The notes beneath the pieces are model-generated. The model saw only the letters and a list, made by a program, of their open reading frames with translations, did no database searches and was not told where the DNA came from. This document shows, piece after piece, positions 34,939 through 43,083 of a DNA stretch of 64,000 nucleotides; positions within the stretch are counted from its first letter, which is position 1, and each line of letters starts with the position of its first letter. Origin of the DNA: Sphingopyxis italica (GTDB taxonomy: Bacteria > Pseudomonadota > Alphaproteobacteria > Sphingomonadales > Sphingomonadaceae). The stretch spans positions 310,001 through 374,000 of the forward strand of contig NZ_JAATIT010000004.1 in assembly GCF_011926545.1 (NCBI RefSeq), read 5' to 3'. The translations under genes and the position numbers were made by a program.

Positions 34939-35012
34939 TGGAGGCCCGAGCCGGAATCGAACCGGCGTGCAAGGATTTGCAGTCCTCTGCGTAACCACTC
35001 CGCCATCGGGCC
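34939..35012 (-). tRNA. tRNA-Cys (GCA)
   Basis: 74 bases including an encoded CCA. The acceptor arms GGCCCGA and TCGGGCC pair perfectly and the discriminator is T. The anticodon stem-loop GAGGACTGCAAATCCTT shows anticodon GCA, and the T-arm is GCCGG-TTCGATT-CCGGC. A short D-arm carries AGTGGTTACGC. All standard features of bacterial tRNA-Cys are present. Confidence 0.97.
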
Positions 35013-35040
35013 TCAGACGCAGAAATGCGTGGAGACAGCG

Positions 35041-35069
35041 CCCCTAGCGGTTTCATTTCGCGACCGCAA
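35041..35069 (-). promoter_or_regulatory. Candidate tRNA-Cys promoter
   Basis: Minus strand TTGCGG (35069-35064), 17-bp spacer, TAGGGG (35046-35041), followed by a GC-rich discriminator. The tRNA begins 28 bp downstream. Confidence 0.45.
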
Positions 35070-35173
35070 TCCGATTGTTTCGCTATTTCGGGCAAATATC
35101 GCGTCTTTCCCGGCGCGATGCGGGGTTGGCGGCCCGAACCGGGCGGGCTATGCGCGCCGCAGCGGGCCGCTTG

Positions 35174-35215
35174 GCTGTATTATCATTGCAATACAGCATC
35201 GCTTCGGCTAGAGCT
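35174..35215 (+). promoter_or_regulatory. Promoter with palindromic operator upstream of the PIMT-TolC genes
   Basis: The palindrome GCTGTATT-N8-AATACAGC (35174-35197) overlaps a -35 box TTGCAA (35187-35192), with TAGAGC (35210-35215) 17 bp further. The first start codon follows at 35257. The binding protein is unknown. Confidence 0.6.
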
Positions 35216-35256
35216 GCCCCGCAACGGCTTAACCCCAGGGAATCGGAACAAGGCTG

Positions 35257-35919
35257 ATGGCGACGAAGTTTAGCGAAATCACGGCGGCGGAGATGCGCTC
35301 CGCCATGATCGATAGCCAGCTCAGGACGAACGACGTCATCGATCCCGCTGTGATCGGTGCGATGGCCGCGGTGCCGCGCGAGGCGCATGTGCCGTCCGCG
35401 CTCGCCAGCGTCGCCTATACCGATCGCGCGATCGCGCTCGGTCACGGCCGCGCGCTCAACGCGCCGCTGGTCACCGGCCGGATGCTGGTCGCCGCCGCGG
35501 TGCGCCCCGGCATGCGCGTCCTGCTCGTCGGCGGCGCCACCGGCTATACCGCGGCGCTGCTTGCCCGGCTCGGCGCCGAAGTCCATGCCGTCGAGGAGAA
35601 TGCGGAGCTGATGGCGACGGCGCAGACGGCAACCGCAGACGCTAATATCCATTGGGTCCAGGGCCCGCTCGCCGCGGGTGCGCCCGATGCCGCCCCCTTC
35701 GACCGCATCATCGTCGAAGGTGCGATCGAAACGCTGCCCGCCGCGCTCGCCCGGCAGCTCGCCGATGGCGGGCGGCTCGTCGCGGCGCGCCGCGAAGGCG
35801 CGGTTACGCGGCTGGTCGAAGGCGTCAGCGTCGGCGGCACCGTCGCGTTGCGCAGCTTCGCCGACATGGACGTCGCGCCGCTGCCCGGCTTCGCCGCACC
35901 CGCGGGCTTTCAGTTCTGA
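35257..35919 (+). CDS. Protein-L-isoaspartate O-methyltransferase family protein
   Basis: 220 residues. MIDSQLRTNDVIDPAVIGAMAAVPREAHVP (about 17-46) is the typical N-terminal part, and MRVLLVGGATGYTAALLARLGAEVHAVEEN (about 88-117) contains the SAM-binding motif I followed by the acidic end of strand 2. Motif I reads VGGATGY where true repair enzymes have G-G-S-G-Y, so SAM binding is likely but repair of isoaspartate is less sure. This paralogue commonly precedes a tolC gene in alphaproteobacteria, as it does here 38 bp upstream. Confidence 0.88.
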   Translation: MATKFSEITAAEMRSAMIDSQLRTNDVIDPAVIGAMAAVPREAHVPSALASVAYTDRAIALGHGRALNAPLVTGRMLVAAAVRPGMRVLLVGGATGYTAALLARLGAEVHAVEENAELMATAQTATADANIHWVQGPLAAGAPDAAPFDRIIVEGAIETLPAALARQLADGGRLVAARREGAVTRLVEGVSVGGTVALRSFADMDVAPLPGFAAPAGFQF

Positions 35920-35957
35920 CGACCGGGCCCACCCCCTTGCTACAGGCGGACACCACG

Positions 35958-37451
35958 ATGACCGATACAGATAAGAAACAGTCCCTTCGTCGTGCCCACT
36001 GGCTTGCCGGCCTCGCCGCGGGCGCGCTGCTGCTGCCGATGGCGGCACAGGCGGAAACCCTGCAAGGGGCGCTCGCCAAGGCGTATGAAAACAACCCGAC
36101 GCTGACCGGCGCGCGCGCGGGCCAGCGCGCGAACGACGAAAATGTCCCGATCGAAAAAAGCTACGGCCTTCCCGACATCGGCACGCAGGCGAGCTACGAA
36201 GAAAATCTGATCATTCCCGGCAACAGCTTCAACGCGCCCGGGCGCTCGCTGACGATGGGCGGCCAGCTGACCGTGCCGCTTTATCAGGGCGGGGCGGTGC
36301 GCAATGCGGTGCGTGCGGCGAAATTTCGCGTCGAGGCGGGGCAGGCCGACCTTCGCGCGACCGAGGCGAGCATCTTCTCGCAGGTCGTCGGCGCCTATAT
36401 GGACGTCATCCGCGATCAGGCGATCGTCCAGCTCAACCAGAAGAATGTCGCGGTCCTGCGCACCAATTTGCAGGCGACGAGCGACCGGTTCGAGATCGGC
36501 GACCTGACGCGCACCGACGTCGCCCAGTCCGAGGCACGGCTCGCGCTGGCGGAGGGCGATTTGCGCACCGCCGAGGCCAATCTGATCGCCAGCCGCGAAG
36601 GCTATATCCGCCTCGTCGGCGAGGCGCCGGTCGATCTGCAGGCGCCGCCGCAGCTGCCGAACCTGCCGGGGACCGCCGAGGACGCGGTCACGGTCGCGCT
36701 CGGCAACAATCCCGACATCGAATCGGCGAACGAGCAGGTCAACGCGTCGAAGGCCGACATCGGCACCGCCAAATCGAGCCGCGCGCCCAAGGTTTCGGCG
36801 ATCCTGAGCGGCGGCTATAATAATTTCCTCGGATCGCTGAACAGCGGCGTCCCCGGCGTCGGCGTGCTCCAGGAAACGTCGAACGCGGCGGCGGGGGTGC
36901 AGGTGACGCTGCCGATCTTCACCGGCGGCCGCCGCTCGGCGCAGGTGCGCCAGGCGCAGTCGCGCAGCAGCCAGGCGATCGAGCAATATATCGAGGTCGA
37001 ACGCGGCGTGATCGCGCAGACGCGCGGCGCCTATGCCGCGTGGCAGGCGAACGAACGCATCATCGCCGCGACGCGGCAGGCGGTGAGCGCGAACGCGCTG
37101 TCGCTCGAAGGCGTGCGCGCCGAAAACAGCGTCGGCACCCGCTCGATCCTCGACATTTTGAACGCCGAGCAGGAATATCTGAACACACAGGTCCAGCTCG
37201 TCTCGGCGCAGCGCAACAGCTATGTCGCCGCCTTCTCGGTGCTCGCCGCGATGGGCAAGGCCGAGGCGCGCGACTTGGGGCTCGAGGGCGGCGCGCTCTA
37301 TGATCCCGAAGTCAATTACCGCCGCGTGAAGGGCGAGCTGTGGGACTGGGCCGACGATCCGGCGCCGCAGCAGGTCGCGAACGATACCCGCGCGGTCCCC
37401 GCCGCCAACGCCGGCGTCCCCGAAGGACCCCCCGCGCTCGCGCCACAATAA
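35958..37451 (+). CDS. tolC: TolC family outer-membrane protein
   Basis: Outer-membrane channel for type I secretion and efflux. 497 residues from ATG 35958. A signal peptide ends at MAAQA-ETLQGALAKAYENNPTL. The two OEP repeats are visible: VNVAVLR-like LNQKNVAVLRTNLQATSDRF (about 157-177) and ANLIASREGYIRLVGEAP, then LGNNPDIESANEQVNASKADIG, and QAVSANALSLEGVRAENSVGTRSILDILNAEQEYL near 375-410. A proline/alanine tail ends the protein. In this genome it is distinct from the NodT-type channel at 26808. Confidence 0.95.
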   Translation: MTDTDKKQSLRRAHWLAGLAAGALLLPMAAQAETLQGALAKAYENNPTLTGARAGQRANDENVPIEKSYGLPDIGTQASYEENLIIPGNSFNAPGRSLTMGGQLTVPLYQGGAVRNAVRAAKFRVEAGQADLRATEASIFSQVVGAYMDVIRDQAIVQLNQKNVAVLRTNLQATSDRFEIGDLTRTDVAQSEARLALAEGDLRTAEANLIASREGYIRLVGEAPVDLQAPPQLPNLPGTAEDAVTVALGNNPDIESANEQVNASKADIGTAKSSRAPKVSAILSGGYNNFLGSLNSGVPGVGVLQETSNAAAGVQVTLPIFTGGRRSAQVRQAQSRSSQAIEQYIEVERGVIAQTRGAYAAWQANERIIAATRQAVSANALSLEGVRAENSVGTRSILDILNAEQEYLNTQVQLVSAQRNSYVAAFSVLAAMGKAEARDLGLEGGALYDPEVNYRRVKGELWDWADDPAPQQVANDTRAVPAANAGVPEGPPALAPQ

Positions 37452-37526
37452 GGCTTGGCAAAACCCGCCCCGAACCGGTAGAAGATGGTTAACCGCCCTG
37501 TTTTCGTGGGCTGAGGGGGCTTGGTG

Positions 37527-37964
37527 ATGGGCGATATGTCGCGGGAACCGTCGATGGAAGATATCTTGTCGTCGATTCGGCGCGTGATCGCTCGCGACGA
37601 GGCGCCGGGCACGGCGCGCGACGCCCGCGCCGCCGAAGCCGACGATATTCTCGACCTTCAGGAGCAGGAAGATCGCGCCGCTGACGCTGCGGCCGAAGCA
37701 GCGCCCGAGACCGAAGAACTGGTCTCCGAAGCGAGCGCCGATGCCGCGCGCCAGTCGCTCGAAGCCCTGACCGCCGCCGTCACGCCCGGCGCTGCCGCGG
37801 CGCCCGCCGCCGCAGCGCCGGCCGCGAACGGTCGCACGATGGAAGACGTCGTCCTCGACGCGCTGCGCCCGATGCTCAAGGACTGGCTCGACACCAACCT
37901 GCCCCCGCTCGTCGAAGCGATGGTGGCAAAGGAAATCGGCCGCATTACGGGCCGCAAAGTTTAG
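37527..37964 (+). CDS. DUF2497 / PopZ-like polar organising protein
   Basis: 145 residues from ATG 37527; TTG 37521 and GTG 37524 are alternative starts. SREPSMEDILSSIRRVIARDE (about 4-24) is the conserved N-terminal helix and LDALRPMLKDWLDTNLPPLVEAMVAKEIGRI (about 109-139) the C-terminal oligomerisation helices of PopZ. Between them is an acidic, Ala-rich disordered segment. In Caulobacter PopZ forms the polar matrix that holds the chromosome origin; the same role here is inferred. The valS gene that often follows in alphaproteobacteria is absent. Confidence 0.88.
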   Translation: MGDMSREPSMEDILSSIRRVIARDEAPGTARDARAAEADDILDLQEQEDRAADAAAEAAPETEELVSEASADAARQSLEALTAAVTPGAAAAPAAAAPAANGRTMEDVVLDALRPMLKDWLDTNLPPLVEAMVAKEIGRITGRKV

Positions 37965-38038
37965 GCGCTCCTTTCCGCGCGCCTGACGACTGCTTTCGGC
38001 TGATAGCGGAAGTTGGCAATGTAGGGGATTGTCGCCGA

Positions 38039-38287
38039 ATGATTCGCTTAAACCGCATTGGCGCGCTCGACATTGCGGGTGCGCTGTCCGAGCGTATCGG
38101 CTCATACGTCGACCTTTACTCCATCGAGTTCATGGCGGTTGAAGGCAGCCGCATTCATTGCTGGTATCAAAGCCCGCTGCCCGAAGGACCAGTGTTCCAC
38201 GTCGAGATCACTAGAATCGGCGAAGAATGGATACTCAACTTGAATGAGCATCCGCCGGGGACCGAGCAGAAAATCGAAGTGGCCTAG
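38039..38287 (+). CDS. Hypothetical protein, 82 residues
   Basis: Begins MIRLNRIGALDIAGALSERIGSYVDLYSIEFMAVEGS and ends GEEWILNLNEHPPGTEQKIEVA. It looks like a small alpha/beta protein with no signal or membrane segment. No family recognised. The DNA is less GC-rich than its neighbours and the ATG has no strong ribosome site, so expression is uncertain. It sits between the PopZ-like gene and the convergent nudC. Confidence 0.6.
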   Translation: MIRLNRIGALDIAGALSERIGSYVDLYSIEFMAVEGSRIHCWYQSPLPEGPVFHVEITRIGEEWILNLNEHPPGTEQKIEVA

Positions 38288-38326
38288 CGTCCGCTTCCCA
38301 CCCCAAAGCCGACACCCACCGGCTCC

Positions 38327-39199
38327 CTACAGCCCCGCCCAATCCTCCAGCAGATACCGCGCGATCGCCAGCGACGGCGGTGCCAGGAACGGCGCGCCCA
38401 TGTCGCTCGCGAGTGCCGCGCGCACCTCGGCGCGGTCCACCCACATCGCCGCCTCGATCTCGGTCGTGTCGAGCGTCAGCGCCGGATCCTTCGCAACCGC
38501 GCGGCAGCCGATCATCAGCGAGGAAGGAAAGGGCCAGGGCTGGCTCGCGACGTAAGAGACGTCCGAAACATGGATGCCCGCCTCCTCGAACAATTCGCGC
38601 GCGACCGCCTCCTCGAGCGATTCGCCCGGCTCGACAAAGCCCGCGAGCGCCGAGAAGAAGCCCGGCGGAAAGCCGCCCTGCCGCCCGACGAGGACGCGGT
38701 CCTCAAATTCGGCGAGCATGATCACGACCGGATCGACGCGCGGGAAATGCTCGGCACCGCACGCGCCGCAGCGCCGCCCCCAGCCGCCCCGGAACAGGTC
38801 GGTCGGCGTCCCGCACACCGCGCAGAAACGGTGCCGCGCGTGCCAGTCGACCAGGCTGCGCGCGCCGCCATAGAGCGCCGCTTCCTCGGCCGACAGCAAG
38901 GGCAGCAGCCGCATCACGGTGCGCGTGCGCGCATCGACACGCGCCCCCGCCGCCGCCTCGCGCACGAAGCGCGGCGCCCCCGCATCGTCGATCCCGAGCA
39001 GCATCAGCGCGCGATCATCCGCCGGATCGAGCGGCTCCCACAGCAGCCCGCCGCTCGCCCCCGGCACGAAATCGATGCCGTCGAGCGTCAGGCAGGTCGC
39101 GCGCGGATCGGCAATCGCCGCGGCGAACGCGGCTTCGTTCGTGCGCATCTGGTCGGCGCGGTCGAGCCGCGCGCCGGTAAAACCGAGCGGCAACGGCAT
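38327..39199 (-). CDS. nudC: NAD(+) diphosphatase
   Basis: Hydrolyses NAD(H) to NMN(H) and AMP and can remove NAD caps from RNA. 290 residues from ATG 39199, overlapping the preceding stop by one base (TGATG). A four-Cys zinc ribbon CAVCGTPTDLFRGGWGRRCGACG (about 134-156), the Nudix box GFVEPGESLEEAVARELFEEAGI (about 199-221), and the NADH-pyrophosphatase signature SQPWPFPSSLMI (about 230-241) are all intact. The N-terminal domain is the usual divergent one. Coupled to the serine hydrolase and mutY genes upstream. Confidence 0.96.
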   Translation of the reverse strand: MPLPLGFTGARLDRADQMRTNEAAFAAAIADPRATCLTLDGIDFVPGASGGLLWEPLDPADDRALMLLGIDDAGAPRFVREAAAGARVDARTRTVMRLLPLLSAEEAALYGGARSLVDWHARHRFCAVCGTPTDLFRGGWGRRCGACGAEHFPRVDPVVIMLAEFEDRVLVGRQGGFPPGFFSALAGFVEPGESLEEAVARELFEEAGIHVSDVSYVASQPWPFPSSLMIGCRAVAKDPALTLDTTEIEAAMWVDRAEVRAALASDMGAPFLAPPSLAIARYLLEDWAGL

Positions 39200-40497
39200 C
39201 AGCTCGTCACATCCTTGAAGAAAGTCTCGCCGAACTTCGCCTGAAAGGGCACGGCATCGGGCGGCATGATCTGCGTATAGCCCGCGGCGCGATAGCCGAG
39301 CCCGCGATGGACGAAGCCGATCGTCCCCGCCGCGCCCGCCCAGCCGAAAATGCCCTCGCCGCCGGGCGAGCTCGGCAGCGACACGCGCCCGCCCGCGCCG
39401 AAGCCTTCGCCGTCGATGAAGCTGCCCTTGCGGTCGACGCTGTCGTCGATCAGGTTCGACATCGCGAGCCGCGCGGTTGCCGCCTTCATCACCCGCACTC
39501 CGCTGGTTGCCCCTCCGATTTGGCCTTCCCCCAGCAGCATCGCGAGGAAACGGTCGTAATCGCGCGCGCTCGACACGAGCCCGCCGCCGCCGAACGGATA
39601 GGGCGGGGGATCGAGATAGATCGAGTTCGCCGCGGGATCGAAGGGGATGAGCGCGCCGCCGAACGGCGCATAATTGCTCGTGAAGCGCCCGACGTCCTCC
39701 GCCTTCACCATGAACCCCGTGCTCGCCATGCCGAGCGGATCGAACAGTCGCGCCTTCAGGAAGGCGTCGAACGCCTGTCCCGACACCACTTCGATCAGCC
39801 GCCCCATCAGGTCGAGGCTGATCGAATAGCTCCACTTCGTCCCCGGCTCGTAAACCAGCGGCAATTCGGCGAGCCGGTCGGCCATCACCGCCAGGCTCGG
39901 TGCTGGCGTCACCTCGGCAAATCCGGGAATCGGCAGGCGGCTCGCCTGGCCGCCGACGATGCCCGCGCGGTCATAGGCGGCCTTGATCGGCCCCTTCTGG
40001 ATGATGTTATAGCCGAGCCCGGCGGTGTGGGTGAGCAATTGCCGCACCGTGATCGGGCCCTTGGCCGGGCGCACGTCGGTGAGCGATCCGTCGGGGGTGT
40101 TCTGCACCTTCATATTGGCGAAGGCGGGCAGAAAATCGGCGATCGGCTGGTCGAGCGTCATCTTGCCGTCCTCGATCAGCAGCATTGCCGCGATCCCGGT
40201 GATCGGCTTGGTCATCGAATAAAGCCGCCACAAAGTGTCGGGACCGACCGGCGTCGGCAAGCCGTTCGACTGCACCCCGGCGCCGATGAACACCGGCGCT
40301 TCCTGCCCCTTGCCGATCGCGGCGAGCGTGCCGGCAAGTTCGCGGCGGTCGACGAAGCCCTTGATGAACGCGCTGGTCGCGGGATAGAGCGCCGTGCCGT
40401 CGACGCGCCACGCGAGCGCCGCGCGCGGCAGCAGCGCCCCCGCGCCGGCCAGCGCCATTCCGCCCATCAGCGCGCGGCGCGAAACCATCCTGTTCAT
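39199..40497 (-). CDS. Serine hydrolase, beta-lactamase/EstB family
   Basis: 432 residues. The N-terminus MNRMVSRRALMGGMALAGAGALLPRAALA is a Tat-like signal with twin Arg. The penicillin-binding-fold motif SxxK is YSMTKPI (about 93-99), and a Y-S-I element (about 220) takes the place of the Y-x-N motif, as in EstB-type esterases. A C-terminal GWAGAAGTIGFVHRGLGY gives the third motif strand. It probably acts on esters or a D-amino-acid substrate in the periplasm. Its start overlaps the mutY stop by 4 bases. Confidence 0.9.
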   Translation of the reverse strand: MNRMVSRRALMGGMALAGAGALLPRAALAWRVDGTALYPATSAFIKGFVDRRELAGTLAAIGKGQEAPVFIGAGVQSNGLPTPVGPDTLWRLYSMTKPITGIAAMLLIEDGKMTLDQPIADFLPAFANMKVQNTPDGSLTDVRPAKGPITVRQLLTHTAGLGYNIIQKGPIKAAYDRAGIVGGQASRLPIPGFAEVTPAPSLAVMADRLAELPLVYEPGTKWSYSISLDLMGRLIEVVSGQAFDAFLKARLFDPLGMASTGFMVKAEDVGRFTSNYAPFGGALIPFDPAANSIYLDPPPYPFGGGGLVSSARDYDRFLAMLLGEGQIGGATSGVRVMKAATARLAMSNLIDDSVDRKGSFIDGEGFGAGGRVSLPSSPGGEGIFGWAGAAGTIGFVHRGLGYRAAGYTQIMPPDAVPFQAKFGETFFKDVTS

Positions 40498-41558
40498 ACA
40501 TCTCTCTCCAGCATCTTGTCGGTCAGCTTGCGATAGAGCGTCGGCAGCCCGGCGGCGTCAAGCTCCGCGATCGGCCACCATATACCTTCCCCTGCGGCGC
40601 CGAGGGATTCAGGCGGGGCTTCGGGCGGGGCTTCGCGGCGCACCAACGTCAGCGTCAGGTCGAAATGGGTGAAGCCATGATCGACGCGGACGATTCCCGA
40701 CTCGGCTGCTCCCGATTCGAGCGGCGGATCGTCCGCCCAGTCGCCCCCAGGCAGCGCGCGCATGCCGCCGAGCATGCCCTTGTCGGGTCGCCGTATGAGC
40801 CAGATCGCCCCGTCGCGCTCGATCCACCAGGCGATCCCGTGCCGGTGCGGCTTCGCCTTTTTCGGCGGTTTCACCGGCAGGCGCTCGATGTCGGGCCGCC
40901 CGCGCGCGCGGCAGTCGGCCATCACCGGGCAGATGCCGCAGGCGGGACTGCGCGGGGTGCACACGGTCGCGCCGAGGTCCATCAGCGCCTGCGCGAAATC
41001 GCCCGGCCGGTCGTCGGAAACGAGCGGCGCCAGTGCGGCGCGAATCTCGCGCTTCGCCGCCGGGAGCGAGGTTTCGATCAGCCGGTGGCGCGCGATCACG
41101 CGCTCGATATTGGCGTCGATGACGACCGCCGCGCGCCCGAAGGCGATCGCCGCGACCGACGCCGCGGTATAGTCGCCCACCCCCGGCAGCGCGCGCAGCC
41201 CCGCCTCGCTATCGGGAAAGCGCCCGCCATGATCGGTGACGACGGCGCGCGCGCAGGCGAGCAGATTGCGCGCGCGGGCATAATAGCCGAGCCCCGCCCA
41301 CGCCGCCATGACGTCGGCATCGTCCGCCGCCGCAAGATCGCCGACCGTCGGCCAGCGTTCGGTAAAGCGCGCGAAATAGCCCGCGACCGCGGCAACCGTC
41401 GTCTGCTGCAGCATCACCTCGGCCAGCCAGATGCGATAGGGATCGGGCGTCTCCGCGCTCCCCGGCGCGATCCGCCACGGCAGCACCCGCGCCGACCGGT
41501 CGTACCAAGCGAGGACGCGGTCGGTGAAGTCCCGCGCCATCATCTGGACGAAATACAT
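40494..41558 (-). CDS. mutY: A/G-specific adenine glycosylase
   Basis: Removes adenine mispaired with 8-oxoguanine. 354 residues from ATG 41558; ATGs at 41543 and 41540 lack a ribosome site, whereas 41558 has GGGGAGGGG upstream, supplied by the family C repeat. Catalytic Glu47 (WLAEVMLQQT) and Asp148 (VIDANIERV) are present, with the helix-hairpin-helix LPGVGDYTAAS and a [4Fe-4S] cluster at Cys200, 207, 210 and 216. A Nudix-like C-terminal domain recognises 8-oxoG. First of three overlapping genes, with the hydrolase and nudC. Confidence 0.96.
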   Translation of the reverse strand: MYFVQMMARDFTDRVLAWYDRSARVLPWRIAPGSAETPDPYRIWLAEVMLQQTTVAAVAGYFARFTERWPTVGDLAAADDADVMAAWAGLGYYARARNLLACARAVVTDHGGRFPDSEAGLRALPGVGDYTAASVAAIAFGRAAVVIDANIERVIARHRLIETSLPAAKREIRAALAPLVSDDRPGDFAQALMDLGATVCTPRSPACGICPVMADCRARGRPDIERLPVKPPKKAKPHRHGIAWWIERDGAIWLIRRPDKGMLGGMRALPGGDWADDPPLESGAAESGIVRVDHGFTHFDLTLTLVRREAPPEAPPESLGAAGEGIWWPIAELDAAGLPTLYRKLTDKMLERDV

Positions 41559-41561
41559 AAG

Positions 41562-41664
41562 CCCCTCCCCTTCAGGGGAGGGGTTGGGGTGGGGTCTCGC
41601 GAGATAGCGCAAGGCTGATGGACCCAAGCTGCCAAGTTTCGCTGCCCTCCCCTGAAGGGGAGGG
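41562..41664. repeat. Paired inverted hairpin repeat, family C, copy 1
   Basis: CCCCTCCCCT-TC-AGGGGAGGGG (41562-41583) and CCCTCCCCT-GA-AGGGGAGGG (41645-41664), with reverse-complementary loops, separated by 61 bp. It lies in the 163-bp gap between the divergent mutY and DUF721 genes and provides the mutY ribosome site. Confidence 0.9.
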
Positions 41665-41721
41665 CGAAATCGGTGTTACTCGCAAGTTCGATAGTCTGGA
41701 CGCTCACCCCCCGCCTATGGC

Positions 41722-42318
41722 ATGGCCTCCGGCATGACGAAAGAGACGGGAGACGGCACGCCCGCCAAAAAGGCGAAGGCGAAAGGGAAGGCGAAAGGCG
41801 GGGCAAAAGCCGCGAAGGCGCCCGCGCGTCGCTATGAACGCCCGCGCGGCGGCGAGGCGCGCGCGATTTCCGATCTCGTCCCCGAAATCGGCCGCACCGC
41901 CTTTCGCAAATTCGGCTTCGTCCAGTCGTCGGTGGTCAGCCGCTGGCGCGAGATCGTCGGCGACCGGCTCGCCGACGTCACCCAGCCCGCGATGATCCGC
42001 TTTCCCGCCGGGCAGAAAGCGGGCGGCACGCTCCACCTGACGATCAGCGGCGCGCACGCGCCGATGCTTCAGCATGTCGCGCCCGACATCATCGCCGCGG
42101 TGAACCGCTTCTTCGGCTATGCCGCGATCGCCGCCGTCCGCATGACGCATGGGCAGGTCACCCCGGCCGCGCCCGTTCAGCCGCCGGCAATGCTCAAACC
42201 CGTACCCGCCGAGCTGGGGGACAGTTTGCGCGACATCGGCGACCCGGAGCTCAGGACCGTGCTCGAACGCATGGCCGCCGGCCTCGCCGCGCCGCCCACG
42301 CTCCCCAAGATCAGTTAG
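41722..42318 (+). CDS. DUF721 (DciA-like) protein
   Basis: 198 residues. A Lys/Ala-rich, disordered N-terminus (about 10-45) precedes the DUF721 domain: FRKFGFVQSSVVSRWREIVGDRLADVTQPAMIRFP (about 61-95) and LHLTISGAHAPMLQHVAPDIIAAVNRFFGYAAIAAVRMTHG. The domain contains the W-x-x-I/V-VG motif typical of DciA, which loads the replicative helicase in many bacteria. The role in loading DnaB here is inferred. It precedes the DsbA gene by 10 bp, so they are probably co-transcribed. Confidence 0.87.
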   Translation: MASGMTKETGDGTPAKKAKAKGKAKGGAKAAKAPARRYERPRGGEARAISDLVPEIGRTAFRKFGFVQSSVVSRWREIVGDRLADVTQPAMIRFPAGQKAGGTLHLTISGAHAPMLQHVAPDIIAAVNRFFGYAAIAAVRMTHGQVTPAAPVQPPAMLKPVPAELGDSLRDIGDPELRTVLERMAAGLAAPPTLPKIS

Positions 42319-42328
42319 GACCACCATC

Positions 42329-43045
42329 ATGTCCGCATTCGTCGACCCGCTTCTCGACCGCCGCACGGCGGTGCTCGCGCTCTCGGGCGCCGCGCTCGGC
42401 CTGATCGCGGCGGCACCCGCCAAATCCGCTCCATGGTCGCAGAGCGTCACGACCAGCCCGATCGGCGCCTTCGTCGCCGGCAATCCGGCCGCGAAAGTCC
42501 GGCTCGTCGAATATTTCAGCTACACCTGCCATATCTGCGCCGATTTCGCGAAGGCGAGCGCGCTCCCGCTCAAGAGCGGCTATATCGACCGCGGGCTGGT
42601 GCTCGTCGAATATCGCAACCTCGTCCGCGACCCGGTCGACATGACCGCGGCGCTCCTCGCGCGCGTCGGCGGTGCCAAGGCGTTCGCCGGCAATCATCAG
42701 GCGATCTTCGCCGCTTTCCCGGCGATGATCGCAAAGGTCCAGAACGCGACCGAGGCGCAAAAGAAAAGCTGGTTCGAAGGCACCACCGCCGAGCGCGCGC
42801 GCAAGATCGCCGCCGACACCGGCCTCACCGCGCTGATGCGCGCGCGCGGCTATACGCAGGCGCAGCTCGACGCGGCGCTCGACAGCGAGGTCGCGCAGGC
42901 CGAACTCACCGGCATGACCAACATCGGGCGCAGCGCCGATAACGTCCAGGGCACGCCCAGCTTCTTCATCAACGGCCGCAATGCCGAAGTCACCGCCTGG
43001 CCCGCGCTCAAATCGAAACTCGACCTCGCGCTCAAGGCCGCTTAA
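42329..43045 (+). CDS. DsbA family thiol-disulfide oxidoreductase
   Basis: 238 residues from ATG 42329. The N-terminus DRRTAVLALSGAALGLIAAAPAKSA is an export signal with a twin Arg. The active site is CHIC (Cys67-Cys70) in LVEYFSYTCHICADFAKASA, and the cis-Pro loop is VQGTPSFFING. The interior helical insertion fits DsbA. Followed after 38 bp by a second member with a lipoprotein anchor; no dsbB or dsbD is visible nearby. Confidence 0.92.
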   Translation: MSAFVDPLLDRRTAVLALSGAALGLIAAAPAKSAPWSQSVTTSPIGAFVAGNPAAKVRLVEYFSYTCHICADFAKASALPLKSGYIDRGLVLVEYRNLVRDPVDMTAALLARVGGAKAFAGNHQAIFAAFPAMIAKVQNATEAQKKSWFEGTTAERARKIAADTGLTALMRARGYTQAQLDAALDSEVAQAELTGMTNIGRSADNVQGTPSFFINGRNAEVTAWPALKSKLDLALKAA

Positions 43046-43083
43046 AAGCCCCGCATTCGCCCCTTTGTGGAGAAAGAAAGATC

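Noticed and set aside
41559..41627. Longer mutY start (MGPSALRYLARPHPNPSPEGEG)
   Set aside because: The extra residues are a translation of the family C repeat and are absent from the MutY family.
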